The notes under the pieces: generated by a model
Database searches by the model: none
What the model saw: only the letters and a program-made list of their open reading frames with translations
Told to the model about the DNA's origin: nothing
Assembly: GCA_910589415.1 (NCBI GenBank)
Contig: OU342638.1
Span: 10,704,014-10,768,013 of the forward strand
From: Malachius bipustulatus
Lineage: Eukaryota > Arthropoda > Insecta > Coleoptera > Melyridae
Length of the DNA stretch: 64,000 bases
Direction of reading: 5' to 3'
Shown: piece after piece, positions 43,312-55,867 of the stretch
Numbering within the stretch: position 1 is the first letter of the stretch
Layout: every line of letters starts with the position of its first letter
Program-made: the position numbers and the translations under genes

Positions 43312-43735
43312 TTATTTAAAATTGTTAATTTCACCAGAAGTGCAACTTTTAATTAGGTTCTCTATATCCTTTTTCATATTAGACCATTTATAATTTTCTT
43401 TAATCCTTCTATAAGTCCTTGAATATCCGGAGTGTCCAGCTGATTCGTGATTTTCTCTAAATACCTGCGCTGTTTCTTCGCGATTCGAGGGTGTTAATTT
43501 AGGTTTATTAATTAAGATGTCTATCTTTGTTTTACCACACAAGAAATCTATTAATTCGTTGTATGGTCTTGTTTAATGTTGAAATTTTCTTCTGCTGGAT
43601 TCTTTATTTATGTATTTTGTAAATTTTCTTTTCTAGGAGAGATTTTCTTAAATTTTTCAAAGAGTAAAATAAATCATTGTAGGTAAGTTTGTCGTAGAAA
43701 TTCAATTTTGAAATGATAAGGAATAATTGAATGAA
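43312..43735 (-). pseudogene. Gypsy copy 2 integrase zinc domain
   Basis: FRENHESAGHSGYSRTYRRI with the H-H pair, followed by IKSCTS where CX2C is expected; the second Cys is lost. Upstream piece SKLNFYDKLTYNDLFYSL matches copy 1. The frame is broken near 43560. Coding continues to the right of the LINE insertion at about 45740. Confidence 0.7.
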
Positions 43736-45469
43736 ATAATTGTCAATAATCGTCGAGGTCCTCCCGGTCCTCCAGATCCTATGAAATGCAATGGTAGCTC
43801 TGTAACTGGTCTTCCCAATATTCTCATGTCCTTCCGCGACTTCTTCGATCATTCACCGCCGGTAGCAGTGAACAAAAAAACGTATGTGAATACATTCTCG
43901 ACATCAAATGTTCCTACGCTTACCGTGTCATCTTTTACTGAGTCTGAAGTATGCCGTGTTCTGAAAGCTTTCAAAAACTCTAAAACTACCGGTCCAGATG
44001 GCATTCCCTCTTTTCTCCTACGTGATTGTGCTTCAATATTCTCCTACCCCCTCACCAAAATTTTGAACCTTTCAATTGCTTCTGGAAGGTATCCGACTCG
44101 ATGGAAACGTTCCAAAGTGATACCCGTCTTCAAAAAAGGCGACAAAACTGAGATCTGCAACTACAGGCAAATTTGTATAGCACCCAACTTTGGGAAGGCT
44201 TTCGAGGAACTTCTATACAGAGTGTTATACCCGCACGTTAGATTTCTTATCTCTTCGGCTCAGCACGGTTTCATGAAAGGTCGGTCCACTATTACCAACC
44301 TGTTTACTTTCTCCCAATACGTCTCAGAGATTATCGACTGTCGTTCCCAGGTTGATGTAGCATATATGGATTTTTCTAGGGCCTTCGATAGAGTAAACCA
44401 TGACCTGCTTCTTTTAAAACTTTCAAATTTCGGTTTTTCTGATGCCCTTGTTAACTTTTTCACAAATTATTTATCCGACCGATCTCAGTATGTTTCGTAT
44501 TACGGCACTAACTCTCCCGATTATTCGGTCGAGTCGGGTGTTTTTCAAGGCTCTAAATTAGGTCCGCTATTCTTCAATTTATTTATTAATGACATCGTCG
44601 ATGGTCTTGAGGTCAATCATCTTCTCTATGCAGACGATTTAAAAATTTACTGTGAAGTGAAGTCGCTTGAAGATTGCCAGCGGCTCCAGCGCTCCCTTGA
44701 CCGTCTCAACACATGGTGCAGTAATAACCAATTACCATTAAACACTTCTAAGTGCTATGTTATGTCCTACAGCCGTAAGTGTAATATGCTCCAAGCGTCA
44801 TACTTAATTGGGGACCACTCTCTCCAGAGGATCTCTGAATTCAAAGACCTTGGTATAATATTTACTCCCAAACTCTCTTTCAATAGACATATTGAAAATA
44901 CTTGCTCCTCTGCGTTTAGGGCACTAGGTTACATTATTCGTAATACTTGGGATTTTAGAAATGTTACTACCCTCGCAACTCTATTTCGTGCTTTCATTCT
45001 ACCCAAGCTGGAATACGGTTCGATTATCTGGTCGCCTGTATATAGATGTCAAGTTAGTGATCTGGAGAGAGTACACCGACGTTTCTTGAAGTTTCTTCAT
45101 TTTAAATTCACAGGTACTTATCCTCCTGTAGGCTTCCCGCACTCTAAACTTCTTGCTGAGTTTAACTTCAACAGTCTTGAAGCGAGACGTACGTACACCG
45201 CTGTGCGTTTCCTTTGGGGTTTATTGAATGGACGCATTGACTCTCCTGATATCCTTTCCCAGATTTCTTTCCATACTCCCCAAGTTACACTTAGGCAACA
45301 ACAACTTCTGCGAGTTCAAACCGCAAGGACAAATACTCTTTTGTTTTCTCCTTTAAATCGCATGTGTGACATTGCTAATAGGGTTGATGGAAACCTTGAT
45401 CTGTTTTCGTGTAGCGAACTTCAACTTAGACGATTTTTACTGGCGGCGTCTAGTTCTTCTAGTCCTTAG
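43732..45469 (+). CDS. LINE reverse transcriptase, about 580 aa
   Basis: The frame is open throughout. Motifs: TTGPDGIPSFLLRDC, NYRQICIAPNFGKAFE (Q where most have P), QHGFMKGRSTITNL, VAYMDFSRAFDRVNH (catalytic Asp), SGVFQGSKLGPLFFNLF, HLLYADDLKIYCE (YADD), KDLGIIFTPKLSF, LPKLEYGSIIWSPVY and RFLKFLHFK. This is a jockey/CR1-type ORF2 C-terminal half. The first residues come from the insertion junction; there is no true start codon. The lack of stops suggests a recent insertion. Confidence 0.85.
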
Positions 45470-45740
45470 GTTGCCTTTACTTTTATTTATTTCTTTTTTT
45501 TTTTGTTGTTTCTTTTTCTTTTAACTTACCACATTGACCTGATGTAGCCTGCCTCACCAGCTGGTGTTCGAGTAGTCACAAGTAGTCGTTCTGCTTTTTT
45601 TTTATTATTGTAAACTCTTAATTACATTTCTTATTTCATATTGTAGTAAGTTTATATTAATTTGTGTACTTTTCCCCATCCGATATAAGCCATTGGCTTG
45701 TTGATGGGAGTATTAAATAAATAAATAAATAAATAAGAGG
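43732..45740 (+). mobile_element. 5'-truncated LINE inserted in gypsy copy 2
   Basis: It contains a long RT ORF, a 3' UTR and a (TAAA)n tail (45713-45736). There is no endonuclease, so it is 5' truncated. The flanks ATAAGGAA (left) and ATAAGAGGAA (right) look like a worn target duplication, and the gypsy pol coding continues across the insertion in register. Confidence 0.8.
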
Positions 45741-46194
45741 AAAGATCTTTGATTTGCATTTTCTAATTCGACAATGTCGTATTGCTTTAGTTCGTCCGAA
45801 TTTATCTTAGAGAAATCATAAATCGAACATAGATTTTCAGAAAATTGATGAATTGGTTCCTTAGTAAGTGTTAAGTACAGCCTTAACCACTGTACCTATT
45901 TATCGAAAATAAGAAAACTTTCCACCTACCTTCTCGATCTGAAGAGTGGGCTTCCTGTCCTAGGCCTATGTGTTGTGTCTGGCTCCGATGAACACCCTCG
46001 AACGAAACAGTGTGAAACCGATAAGTCACCAATGAACGGCAAGTGGTGTTATCAGGCAATTATATTCCCGATTCAACTCAAATAAATTAAATTAACAACA
46101 AATAAATGCGACAGTGTAAAACCCGCAAAAAAATAATAATAACTATTTACAATTACAAATTGTGAGGCTTTAACAGTAAGGATGCTTCTAAAAT

Positions 46195-46700
46195 AATCAA
46201 ATGATCTCTGTTGTTTTTCGGGCCATTCAAAGGCTGAATCCTTTTTCAAAAGTTTGGTGAGTGGTTTTGAAAAATTGGAAAAGTCTTTTATGAAACGTCG
46301 ATAATAACCGGGTAAACCTAAAAATTCCTAAATTTTAAAAATTTTGGTAAAAACCTGATTCTAGATCTAATGTGGTAAAATATTGGGAGTGACCTAGTTG
46401 ATCTAGAATTTCTTCAATATTGGGAAGGGGGAACGAGTCACCTATTGTGATTTCGTTTAGCGTCATCTGAACGACAATGCGCCATTTTTGCTCGCCAGAG
46501 GCGTCTCGTTTTTTGGGGACAATCCACAAAGGACTGTTGTAAGTGGAGACATATTCCCTTATTATGCCTTGTTTCAGCATTTTATTATTCTGCTTATCGA
46601 GTTCTTTTTTGTGAACTTCCGAAAACCTATAAATGTTGGAGGTTGCGGGTCTCGAATCAGTGACCCAAATATCGTGTTTGTAAATCTCGGTTGAGGTTAT
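46195..46700 (-). pseudogene. Gypsy copy 2 reverse transcriptase fragment
   Basis: LKQGIIREYVSTYNSPLWIVPKK, QKWRIVVQMTLNEITIGDSF (V at the usual DYR position) and FTTLDLESGFYQ (catalytic Asp) in the frame from 46580, then FLGLPGYYRRFIKDFSNF in the next frame (46310). The YVDD block is missing, so there is an internal deletion of about 100 codons. Confidence 0.75.
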
Positions 46701-47389
46701 TTGATCCTCAGGGAGATAAAATATATCTCCCTATAAAATATAAGATTAAATTCTTTGCAAATTTCTAGAACTGAATATTTCTTTTGATTATTTATGATCC
46801 AGTCTGAGATTTTCGTGAAGCACTTTCAAACGATTTGTATAATAATTGAGCTCATTATCTTTCCGGGATTGGCTTATCGTCAAACGGTTCTAGAAAAAGT
46901 TTCATTTGATTTATTTTTAACCGTTGATCTTTAGTATTTAGAATGGTGGTCGTTGCTTTGCCATTATTTATAGCGACCAAAGATTTTGCTAGGTATACAA
47001 ACTCCTTCGGCAATTTCAATTTCAGGGCAAATCCCTTCTCTGATATTTTTATTTAGGACTTCTATTTATATGACCGTGTCCGATCTAGGTCCTATGTAAT
47101 ATGATTCATGTTCGTATTTCTGCTCGGTAATGCCAATTTTTACAGGTGTATCTACACACCTGAGTGTTAATCTTCGGAATCGAGGTTAATGATAGCGCCT
47201 TGAGGAGCTAGAAAGTCGTTTCCAATTATTCCATCGTAGGGTACGTTATGATTGTCCACTACTATTTGGAATTTTACAAAGAACATTCTCGTTCATTGGC
47301 CTCTAAATTAAAAGCACAAATTCCTCCTCTTTGGACAAGTGAGTTTGCGCCAAGGCCATTTAGAATTATTTTTTCTGTGGATTTTTTTT

Positions 47390-47480
47390 TTGATTGACCT
47401 CATATAATTTTTCCTGCGATTTAATAAGAGGCACGGAAGCACCAGTGTCGATCAAAAATTTGAACGTTTTACCTTCACAT
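47390..47480 (-). pseudogene. Gypsy copy 2 aspartic protease fragment
   Basis: GKTFKFLIDTGASVPLIKSQ carries the DTG active site followed by the hydrophobic strand expected of a retropepsin. Sequence on either side is frameshifted. Confidence 0.7.
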
Positions 47481-47689
47481 AAACATTCAACGTAGGGACT
47501 TTTGTTTTCGCTTATGAAAATTTCGAATTGTTTGACTTTTGCGTCACGATATAAATTATCGTTCCGACTTTTATTGATTTTTCCTTGGTACTCAGTGGTA
47601 CTAGAGGAATGAATAGGATTTTCTTCGTTTGAGATATTCCTATATTTATGATCACGATAATATTTATCGCTACAAATTTTATCATGATT

Positions 47690-47716
47690 GGGCTGACCTG
47701 ACCTGACCTGACCTGG
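47690..47716. repeat. Short tandem repeat (TGACC)n
   Basis: Four to five TGACC units in gypsy copy 2 between gag and protease. Confidence 0.8.
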
Positions 47717-47899
47717 TCAACAAAATGGGATAAATTGTATCGAGAATGGCTGGAGCTAGAACTTTCACCACTATTGAAATCTCGAACGAATTTAGTTTTG
47801 TTAAATTCGGGATTAGTCAGATTGGGGAAGAGTTTATGATTGTCTCGAAAATGATCGAAGCAAGAACTTACGTCACTATTGTTTCTGAACAACCTATCT

Positions 47900-48837
47900 C
47901 TTTGAAATTTTGAATTACTTGAGCTAAAAAGAAAAAAGGTTTATGAATGTTATTATTGCTAGAATGGGGTGCGTCGGTTTTATCTAGTCCCAGTTCGCAG
48001 AAACGACGTTGTTCTCGGACAGATTTTCGTTTAAATGCACTTGATTAGACCGATTATTTGTGCCAGAATTATAATTACTTGATCTTTCGTCATTTCTATT
48101 TTTACTAAAGCATTCTGAAATAACGCGTCCTGATTTTTTACAATAGGCACACGTTTTCCTAGGTCTCGAATAATTATTATTAAAACTTTTATTAGAGTTA
48201 TCATTATGTGCCATATTATTCATATTATGTTCTTCAGAATCCCTCTTTCTATTCTCAAAGCAATCTCTGGTATAATACTCTTCATTTTGCATATTTTACA
48301 ATATTTGTTATTAGTAAAAGAATTAGTTTTTGCAATGGCAAAAGCTCTTTTTTCGTGTAATGCACAATTAAATGCTTCTGAAAGAGTTTTAGGGTCTTTA
48401 CTGCGGAGAAATCGGTAAATCACCGGTAAAGTGTGCAAAATCTTTGCAAAGCGGTTTCTTTAATTGTAGACGTTCTGCCAGCAATTTCGTATGATTTGCA
48501 TAACTCATACTGTTAATCAGTCGAGTGTATAGTTTATTGTAAAAGGTCAGAACGGTTTCGTTTGAATTTTGCCTTATTGTATTTAATTCTTCCATCAACT
48601 GAGTAGGTTTTTTATCTAAATACAATTGAAACAATAATTTTTTTCATTCTTGCCAATCATTATTAGTTTTATCTCTGAGCTGGGCTTTAGCACTGCCTGT
48701 TATTTTTTAAATTAAAAAGGCCATTAGCGCCCCTGTTTGCAAATTAGAGAACATAAAAATGACAATTTAGAAGTGGGCTCATTATTATGCGTTTCGGATC
48801 CCGCAGGTAAGTCAGTAGAGCTCGTAGGCGTAGACAT
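47900..48837 (-). pseudogene. Gypsy copy 2 gag
   Basis: The start codon is at 48837 (STPTSSTDLPAGSE). Capsid pieces follow: ELNTIRQNSNETVLTFYNKL and LKKPLCKDFAHFTGD, then RFLRSKDPKTLSEAFNCALH. An Asn/Ser/Arg-rich linker leads to a knuckle CAYCKKSGRVISEC with Arg in place of His. Three frame changes. It packs element RNA in the intact family. Confidence 0.75.
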
Positions 48838-49141
48838 TTTTATTATATTTTATAAATTCGAAAAAGGTAGAAAAATAAAAATAAAAATATTTAAAGAGAG
48901 TACGTAATATGAATATTACGTGAATTTTTTTTTGTAGTTTATTCAAGTTAATTATGGGAAAATAGGAGCAAATAATTAAAAATAATAATAATAAAAAATA
49001 AAATAAAATAAAATTTGATAAATCAGTTTTATAAAATAATTGAAAAATAGATGGAAAAAATCAATAGTAATGTACCTGTGCAATTTCCCGGAAAATCCGT
49101 GCAATTTCCCGGAAAATCCTACTAAGACTTCGCCAGAGATA

Positions 49142-49530
49142 TGTTGGGAACCTGTACTTTGAAGGATCGGAAAGAAACACTGTCGTCACTTCACTCTTTT
49201 ATTTATTTAATTGAAATAAAATTACATTTAAAACTTGAGAGTTAAGATAATGATAAAACTAATAATGATACTAGTAATGAAAATATAATAATATAATATA
49301 ATAATATAATGATCTCTATAACCGTCTACATCTCCTTATATAACTTTTAGATGAAGATAACAGGATTTCAGTTATTTTCCGGTTACAACGAAAAACAACT
49401 TTCTTGTAAAATAAATATGGATATAAATCAATTATTATTATTTAGTTTAATGAGGAGGATCTAGAAATACCTTCAGTTTGTTAAATGTAATAGTTATATT
49501 AGTGGAAGTTCACATATTAGTCCCTGTGCA
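49142..49530 (-). repeat. Gypsy copy 2 5' LTR
   Basis: It begins TGTTGGGAACCTG, like the LTR at 19628, with the shared CACTGTCGTCACT, and probably ends ...CCCTGTGCA near 49530. On its left the minus strand reads TGGCGAAGTCTTAGTAGGAT, a worn tRNA-Ser-type primer site, as expected for a 5' LTR on the minus strand. Two short CAATTTCCCGGAAAATCC repeats lie next to it (49080-49118). Confidence 0.65.
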
Positions 49531-49585
49531 AAATCTTACAAAAGCTTCCAGAGTTTTCAAATAAGTCTTCTTAATATACTTTTTA

Positions 49586-49756
49586 TTAAGTGTTTACTAA
49601 GTTTTTTATTGCTGCTTCCTCCGCGGTTATTATTTGTGGAAAAGCTAACAAGGGCAAAATATTTTTGGGATTAGGTATTTTTCGTTTATAAATATTTAAA
49701 AGTTCTTCATGAGCTTGAAATGCTTGAAAATCGGAATTTTCAATTTCCAAAGCATC
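49586..49756 (-). other. Short unidentified coding remnant
   Basis: A minus-strand frame of about 55 codons reads DFQAFQAHEELLNIYKRKIP and AFPQIITAEEAAIKNLV then a stop at 49586. It looks like the real C-terminus of a protein rather than noise, but I cannot name the family. A MITE segment cuts it at about 49760. Confidence 0.35.
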
Positions 49757-49764
49757 TCACATTG

Positions 49765-49850
49765 AAAACGGCTCAAGATATTTAAAAACGGCTTACATGT
49801 CCCTATCTTAACTTTTTACAAGGTATTCTATTAAGTAGTTTATATTTTTC
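49765..49850. repeat. MITE loop segment, second copy
   Basis: CGGCTCAAGAT...TTTACAAGGTATTCTATTA is nearly the same as 18070-18138 in the loop of the 17740 foldback element. Confidence 0.75.
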
Positions 49851-50003
49851 TACACGGTGATGAAAAATCTGTTAATTTTCATCACCCTGTATAAAAATTT
49901 CAACAGTTTAATTGATGTTATAATAAATTATGCTATAAAAACTTTAATATAATAAACACCTTTAAATTTCAACGTAATGTCATTAAATTTCGAGTTAGTA
50001 TCT

Positions 50004-51692
50004 TGAAATTTTCACATGTAATACCACTAGAGGTCAAATTATTTCCGGAAATTTTTTCGAGCTCACGAATATTTTGAAAATTATCGCGAGCCGAAGGCGA
50101 GGGATAATTTTCTTAAAATATTCTAACGCGAGAACAAAATTTCCTGGTATAATTTGATTTCGAGTGGTATTTGGAAAGAAAATTTCACAACAAAATTAGT
50201 TTTGAATAGAAAAATTACAATTTAATTGTGAAATAAAAATATGACATGGCGGCATAACATAATCACGTGACAACGCCAAACTGACGTTTAATAACTGCGC
50301 CGCCATTATTAGCGCTGTCAAACACAAATTTTAGTTTCTAAACTTCACCAGCCGGGTGTGGTTTTTGATTATGATAAGTCGATAATGGCGGTATAATAGT
50401 AATTATGATTAGTATTGATTAGATGCCATATTCTTTCCAAAGCGCAAGGATTTGCTCAGTAGATGGATTCTACCAACAAAAAGTGCCATACAATATACAA
50501 TTGATTATAAAGATAAAGTGGTCGAACTCCCATGAATTCGCCGTGAGTTAATCCGAAAAATTATGTAGGTATGTACCTACTTATTAACCTAGCGAAAACA
50601 TCACTTTAATATTAAATTATAATAGAAACTTTAACAAAACGCATTGGTTGATTAATATTAATAACAGCAACAGTCAACAGTTGACGTTTATAAAGTTCCG
50701 GGTGTCACTTTTAAACGTCAAAAAATTTCCACTATAATACTCTCCAGCTTACCCCAGCAGGAGAAAATTTCCGATATAATACACAAATAACCATGGCAAC
50801 GGTAAGCAATGCTCGTACTTTATTGGCTGAAAATTGATGGCGTGAAATTTTCACATGTAATACCACTAGAGGTCAAATTATTTCCGGAAATTTTTTCGAG
50901 CTCACGAATATTTTGAAAATTATCGCGAGCCGAAGGCGAGGGATAATTTTCTTAAAATATTCTAACGCGAGAACAAAATTTCCTGGTATAATTTGATTTC
51001 GAGTGGTATTTGGAAAGAAAATTTCACAACAAAATTAGTTTTGAATAGAAAAATTACAATTTAATTGTGAAATAAAAATATGACATGGCGGCATAACATA
51101 ATCACGTGACAACGCCAAACTGACGTTTAATAACTGCGCCGCCATTATTAGCGCTGTCAAACACAAATTTTAGTTTCTAAACTTCACCAGCCGGGTGTGG
51201 TTTTTGATTATGATAAGTCGATAATGGCGGTATAATAGTAATTATGATTAGTATTGATTAGATGCCATATTCTTTCCAAAGCGCAAGGATTTGCTCAGTA
51301 GATGGATTCTACCAACAAAAAGTGCCATACAATATACAATTGATTATAAAGATAAAGTGGTCGAACTCCCATGAATTCGCCGTGAGTTAATCCGAAAAAT
51401 TATGTAGGTATGTACCTACCTATTAACCTAGCGAAAACATCACTTTAATATTAAATTATAATAGAAACTTTAACAAAACGCATTGGTTGATTAATATTAA
51501 TAACAGCAACAGTCAACAGTTGACGTTTATAAAGTTCCGGGTGTCACTTTTAAACGTCAAAAAATTTCCACTATAATACTCTCCAGCTTACCCCAGCAGG
51601 AGAAAATTTCCGATATAATACACAAATAACCATGGCAACGGTAAGCAATGCTCGTACTTTATTGGCTGAAAATTGATGGCGTGAAATTTTCA
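50004..51692. repeat. Tandem duplication, two copies of 839 bp
   Basis: The unit starting TGAAATTTTCACATGTAATA at about 50005 recurs at about 50844, and the sequence TGAAATTTTCAC closes the second copy at 51693: period 839. I see a single clear difference (TACTTATTAACC against TACCTATTAACC, near 50580 and 51419). Each unit opens with a hairpin of about 150 bp (ATACCACTAGAGGTCAAATT with AATTTGATTTCGAGTGGTAT) and contains no ORF. The near identity means a very recent duplication or an assembly effect. Confidence 0.85.
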
Positions 51693-53236
51693 CTTAAATT
51701 TCTTGAAATGTATCGTAATTTAGTTGAAATTTCCACTTAAAAAATAATTTAACGTGAGCCTAATACGCTTCCGTAAGAAACTGATCCGGGAGTATATGAA
51801 ATAAATTTACTATGCAGGCGGTTCTCACTCGAGATTTGAAGGCTGATTTCACATCAACCCATTTGACTCGATTGTATATTATATTTGTATATATTTGTTG
51901 ATTTCTTGGCGACGATTTTGTTTTTCTGTTTGGCTTTGAATGTTCATTTATTTTTCCTAGCTCGTAGTCTCAGTTTCTTCTTGTTCCAATGCATTTACAA
52001 TAATCCGAGTCTCTGTATTTTTTTTTACAAAATACAATAATTTATTTAATCTGTTTTACAAATTTTACGATATCATCTTCTGTTTTTAACAATTCCCACA
52101 TTTTTTCGGCAATTTTACTGGTGAATATGTCGGCGAATGCTTCATCGTTATTTTCATCCATACCTTCCTTGCGTGTTTAAAAAATATTGCTAATTACTCG
52201 CTAATTTCAACTAACGGAGTAGTTTTTCCATTCTTTTCGGTGTATTTTTCTCCTCTATATATCAGATATACTTTCATTTCGATTCATATATTCAATATGA
52301 GCGTCGGAGGTAGCCTTACACATGCGTTTCGGCAAAAATACTACATTCCATTCCATCCCAACTCCACAATTTTATTGCCCTTCCATGTTTAGTATTACTG
52401 ACTTTATATTGAATATTTTTAGTTTTACGTCTTTCGCTATCATAGATATAGCAACTTGTGGTTTATTTTCTTCTTCTAATAAGCACTGGTTCAACGATTA
52501 TATGTTTTTATTTTTATAATGAAAATAAATCTGCATGTCAGAAGATGAAGCATTGAAGTTTTAATAAATTTTTCTATACACCCTACTACTTGATGCTTGC
52601 TTATAATTTTTACTACCTTCATAGCCTTCATATTACTTCTATTTACTACCACATACCAGATCTGGTATTCGGTTAAAATTTGAAGGTGTGGTGTATTATT
52701 ATTTTTAACGAGAAAGCTACAATTAAATGAAAATTCACATGGTAATAAAAGCTACAAGAATACTAGATGTTCAATGATGTCACGAAATTAATGCACAACT
52801 TAGCACTCAAAAAAGAAGCCCGAAAATCAGTTAAAATTATCAGCAAAGCGGAGGAAGAAAAATCGATATGCTCACAGTAAAGACACTAAAATGATACTAA
52901 TAATACAAAAATATCAAGAATTTATTAGGATCAAATAAAAATTTCGTTATTGACACCCCTAAGATTTAAAAATTAATGTAAATTACAAAATAACTGTGTC
53001 GAAATACAGGTAATAAAAACAAATACGTTTATTATTATACACCTCACATATAGGCCAAGTTCGCCCATTTAGATTCACTTCCGAAACGAGATAATAATGT
53101 TTACGTTTCATAATACTATTTACTATTTTACTACGCGTATCGTACACACAGTTCCGCCAACCCCGAAGATGGCTATGTCAACATCCTGTGACGTTTTGTG
53201 CAGATACACCGAATTGATAATATTGTTATTATTATA
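51693..53236. other. Intergenic, small ORF only
   Basis: AT-rich, no retroelement motif. It contains a 39-aa minus-strand ORF (listed). A 65-codon plus-strand ORF at 52322-52519 has no supporting feature. The GC-richer patch at 53130-53210 could be a promoter, but nothing specific is seen. Confidence 0.4.
52042..52161 (-). CDS. Possible 39-aa ORF or terminal exon
   Basis: MDENNDEAFADIFTSKIAEK, then a helical acidic/basic tail ending KFVKQIK and a stop with an AATAAAT signal just after. A pyrimidine tract plus AG (TTTTTTAAACACGCAAG) precedes it on the minus strand, so it could be a last exon. The family is unknown. Confidence 0.25.
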   Translation of the reverse strand: MDENNDEAFADIFTSKIAEKMWELLKTEDDIVKFVKQIK

Positions 53237-53676
53237 CAGTCGACTCTCGTTAATTCGAAACTCGAGGGACTTTTAAAATACATATTACGAATTATCGAGT
53301 GTTTGAAATATCAAATGGTTCGAAATTTGGGAGAGAAAATAAATAAAACTTTGAATTATTAAGTGTTGATCAATTATTATTATTTATTAACTGCTATTCT
53401 ATGATAATGACAAAAAGTTTAGAGGTACATTCGTGTACATACATGTATTCATAATGTGAATTATTTAATCTTTCGGAAGAACTCTCTGTTATACTGGTTT
53501 GCTTCAAAGCACAGACTGAAGTGCATAAAAATGTATTCATTTTAGTTCGAAATACGATATGGAGATAAAGAGATAAAAAAAAAGTATAAAGAGAGTTTGT
53601 AGAAAACTCGTGATAACTTTGAATTATAGAGAGAGGTTTTGAATTATCGCAGGTTCGAATTAACGAGAGTCGACTG
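53237..53676. mobile_element. 440-bp pogo/Tigger-type MITE
   Basis: TIRs CAGTCGACTCTCGTTAATTC at the left and the inverse GAATTAACGAGAGTCGACTG at the right with TA on both sides, the terminal sequence of pogo/Tigger transposons. A second inner motif (TTCGAAATATC-like) repeats inverted. No coding. A pogo-type transposase remnant lies 0.6 kb away. Confidence 0.85.
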
Positions 53677-54299
53677 TATGTCGTCTTTCGGTAAGTAAGT
53701 TACCGAATTCAAGGTAAAGCTCAGGTATTAGATCGCTTATTAAGCAGATGCGTCAAAATATATATGTAGGTGAACAAAATAATTATTGTAATTTAATAAT
53801 TATTAATACATTTTCATCATGTTGGTTATTTTATAATTATTATGTAATAAAACAATAATAACATGCATGGTACCTACATAAAACGCTCTCAGGTATTAAT
53901 TACATACATAATACAACATCAACTTTGTATGTATTCTACTAGTGTATATTAGTATTTTTGACGGAATATTTATTAACATAGCTTCTACTCGAACGGCGTA
54001 TCCTTTAGGCACCAGAGAGGGTGAGTTTACCTCTATAATGTTTTTATCTGAAACCTACATAATTATAACAATAGATTTAAATTGAAATCTATAAAAATAC
54101 ATACATCATGCCCTTCAATTAAGAGCATCAAATGCACTTCCAATACAGTGGGGAATGCTAAAAATATTTACAAGTAAGTACATAGTTTACGCAATAGATA
54201 TCAATATCAATAACTTACTATTCAACATTTTTGTAATTTTTTCTTTAATTCGAGATACCTTCCCCAAGGCGTCGCCAGCACTCTTATATCACGAGGAGT
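53677..54299. other. AT-rich spacer
   Basis: No ORF or repeat partner recognised; many short TAATTATTA runs. Confidence 0.4.
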
Positions 54300-55140
54300 G
54301 AGGTTTTTTGATTGGAATCCTTGGGATTTTCACTCGAATTCCCAAGACTCTGGGATAGCGTCAGGGTTGAACGGGTGTATGCCAGTTACCCTAAAGGATG
54401 ATATCCCATTCTCTACAGTGGTAGATTTCGACCAAGCATCTGATAATAATTTCCCAAATATCATTCTGTTTATTTTTCTAGTAGGATTTGTCTTGATAAA
54501 CAAGTTACAGTTGGGAAAGCATAATAATATTATTTCACATTCATCCGCATATTCCACAGAGTTGCAGTGCGTTAAATGACCATCCAAAATCAAAAGTACA
54601 TTTTCCGCTTGGCTTTCTAGTTGTTAAAATGCAACCACTTCAGAAACAATTATGTGCTGATGTAAGCAGGTTTTTCATTCATATACACAATCGACTCGGG
54701 AGGCATTCCGCCTTCAAACTCCGCCTTTTTGTTCTTACCTTTAAAGATACAAGCAAGCGGTAAGAAAGAGCCCTCAGCGTTACAACAAGGTATGACTGTG
54801 ATGGTTTCGCCTTTCTCAGATGAAGTAATTGATGCAACATTCTTAGATCCTCTTTGGGCGATTACGTATCATACTTTGTTGTTATTGTAGGCCGGTTTCA
54901 TCCATATTGAATAATATGTTGACTGGTTTGTTCATTAGATTATTTTGACGTAAAATTTTCTTCAAAAGCTGAAAGTACAGTTCAACTTCTACTTTGTTTA
55001 TGCCTTGGTACCTAGCCAGTGAAACACCTTCCGATTTTCGAATTCTGAGGTCTTGGTGAGGTTTTAAAAACGAGTTCAACCATTCATATCCTGCTAATTA
55101 TTTCTCTCTGTTGAATTTATGGTTAATGGCCAAGTACTTG
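54300..55140 (-). pseudogene. Pogo/Tigger (DDE_1) transposase remnant
   Basis: On the minus strand: HKFNREK and GYEWLNSFLKPHQDLRIRKS, SLARYQGINKVEVELYFQLL, NILFNMDETGLQ (first catalytic Asp), then in other frames SKNVASITSSEKGETITVIP and LPLACIFKGKNKKAEF, MILDGHLTHCNSVEYADECE (second Asp) with IILLCFPNCN, and the C-terminal FRVTGIHPFNPDAIPESWEF. It cuts and pastes DNA in the intact family. It has lost its N-terminal CENP-B-type DNA-binding region and has frameshifts near 54890 and 54610. Confidence 0.8.
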
Positions 55141-55424
55141 TACATAATAAGAGATTTTTTCAATAAGTAAATACTTATTAGAATAACCAAACGAGATAAA
55201 TAAAATTGAGATCTCAAATTCATTCTTGACGAGCTAGTTTAATTTACTTATTATTCTTCTTATTATTATTCTCGTTAATCTGATAATGCCTGACGGCGTA
55301 CATATAGATACGTCATCTTCTCTGATAAATCTATTATCATCCAGGTAAATTAACGATTTTTTATGTAGGTATTGTGTATAAATACCTAGTATGAATTTTT
55401 GATCTAAAAACTAATATATTATTA

Positions 55425-55866
55425 GATAAAATAAGATAAGATAAGATTTTATTCATTCCAAGTTTGCCTGTCAGCATAGAACATGTCACCATAGTATAGA
55501 ACAGAGCATTAACTAGAAAATATAAAATCTCAAACACAATATAATACAATTGGACGTCTACTAATTTATCACACTTTTAAGATGAGTCTATCCGCTAACA
55601 ATATATTGTATCTTGATAGAAGTCCTGTACCCATAATAGGCTCTCCATCAACACTTTTTTCAGCCTACGTTCAAAACATTCGGCTCCAAGACATTTGATA
55701 TTTTCTGGAATTTTATTAAATATTTTCACAATTTGGTACTGGACATTTCTCTGAACTGTTGTCAGTTTTGTGTCAGTGTTGCTTAATAATAGTTTTATTT
55801 TAAAAAATTTATTATTTATTATAAGGTTATTATAAAAAAAATTCTTTTACAAACAGTCTCTGTAAT
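55425..55866 (-). pseudogene. LINE 3' end with (CTTAT)n tail
   Basis: A minus-strand frame reads TVQRNVQYQIVKIFNKIPEN and FERRLKKVLMESLLW, the usual end of jockey/CR1-like ORF2. The 3' tail is a short microsatellite of AAGAT/CTTAT units (about 55420-55450). Only the last few hundred bases of the element remain. Confidence 0.5.
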
Positions 55867-55867
55867 G

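Larger units (their letters stand above)
43312..49530 (-). mobile_element. Gypsy/errantivirus copy 2, interrupted
   Basis: From the right: LTR (49142-49530), primer-binding site, gag (48837-47900), protease (47470), RT (46700-46195), a gap and then the integrase zinc domain (43735-43312). RNase H is largely missing around 45850-46190, and integrase core and env are absent. A LINE is inserted at 43732-45740. Integrase pieces match the copy at 31.2-31.8 kb closely enough (TYRRIKENYKWSNM against TYKRIKENYKWANM) to be the same family. Confidence 0.8.
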
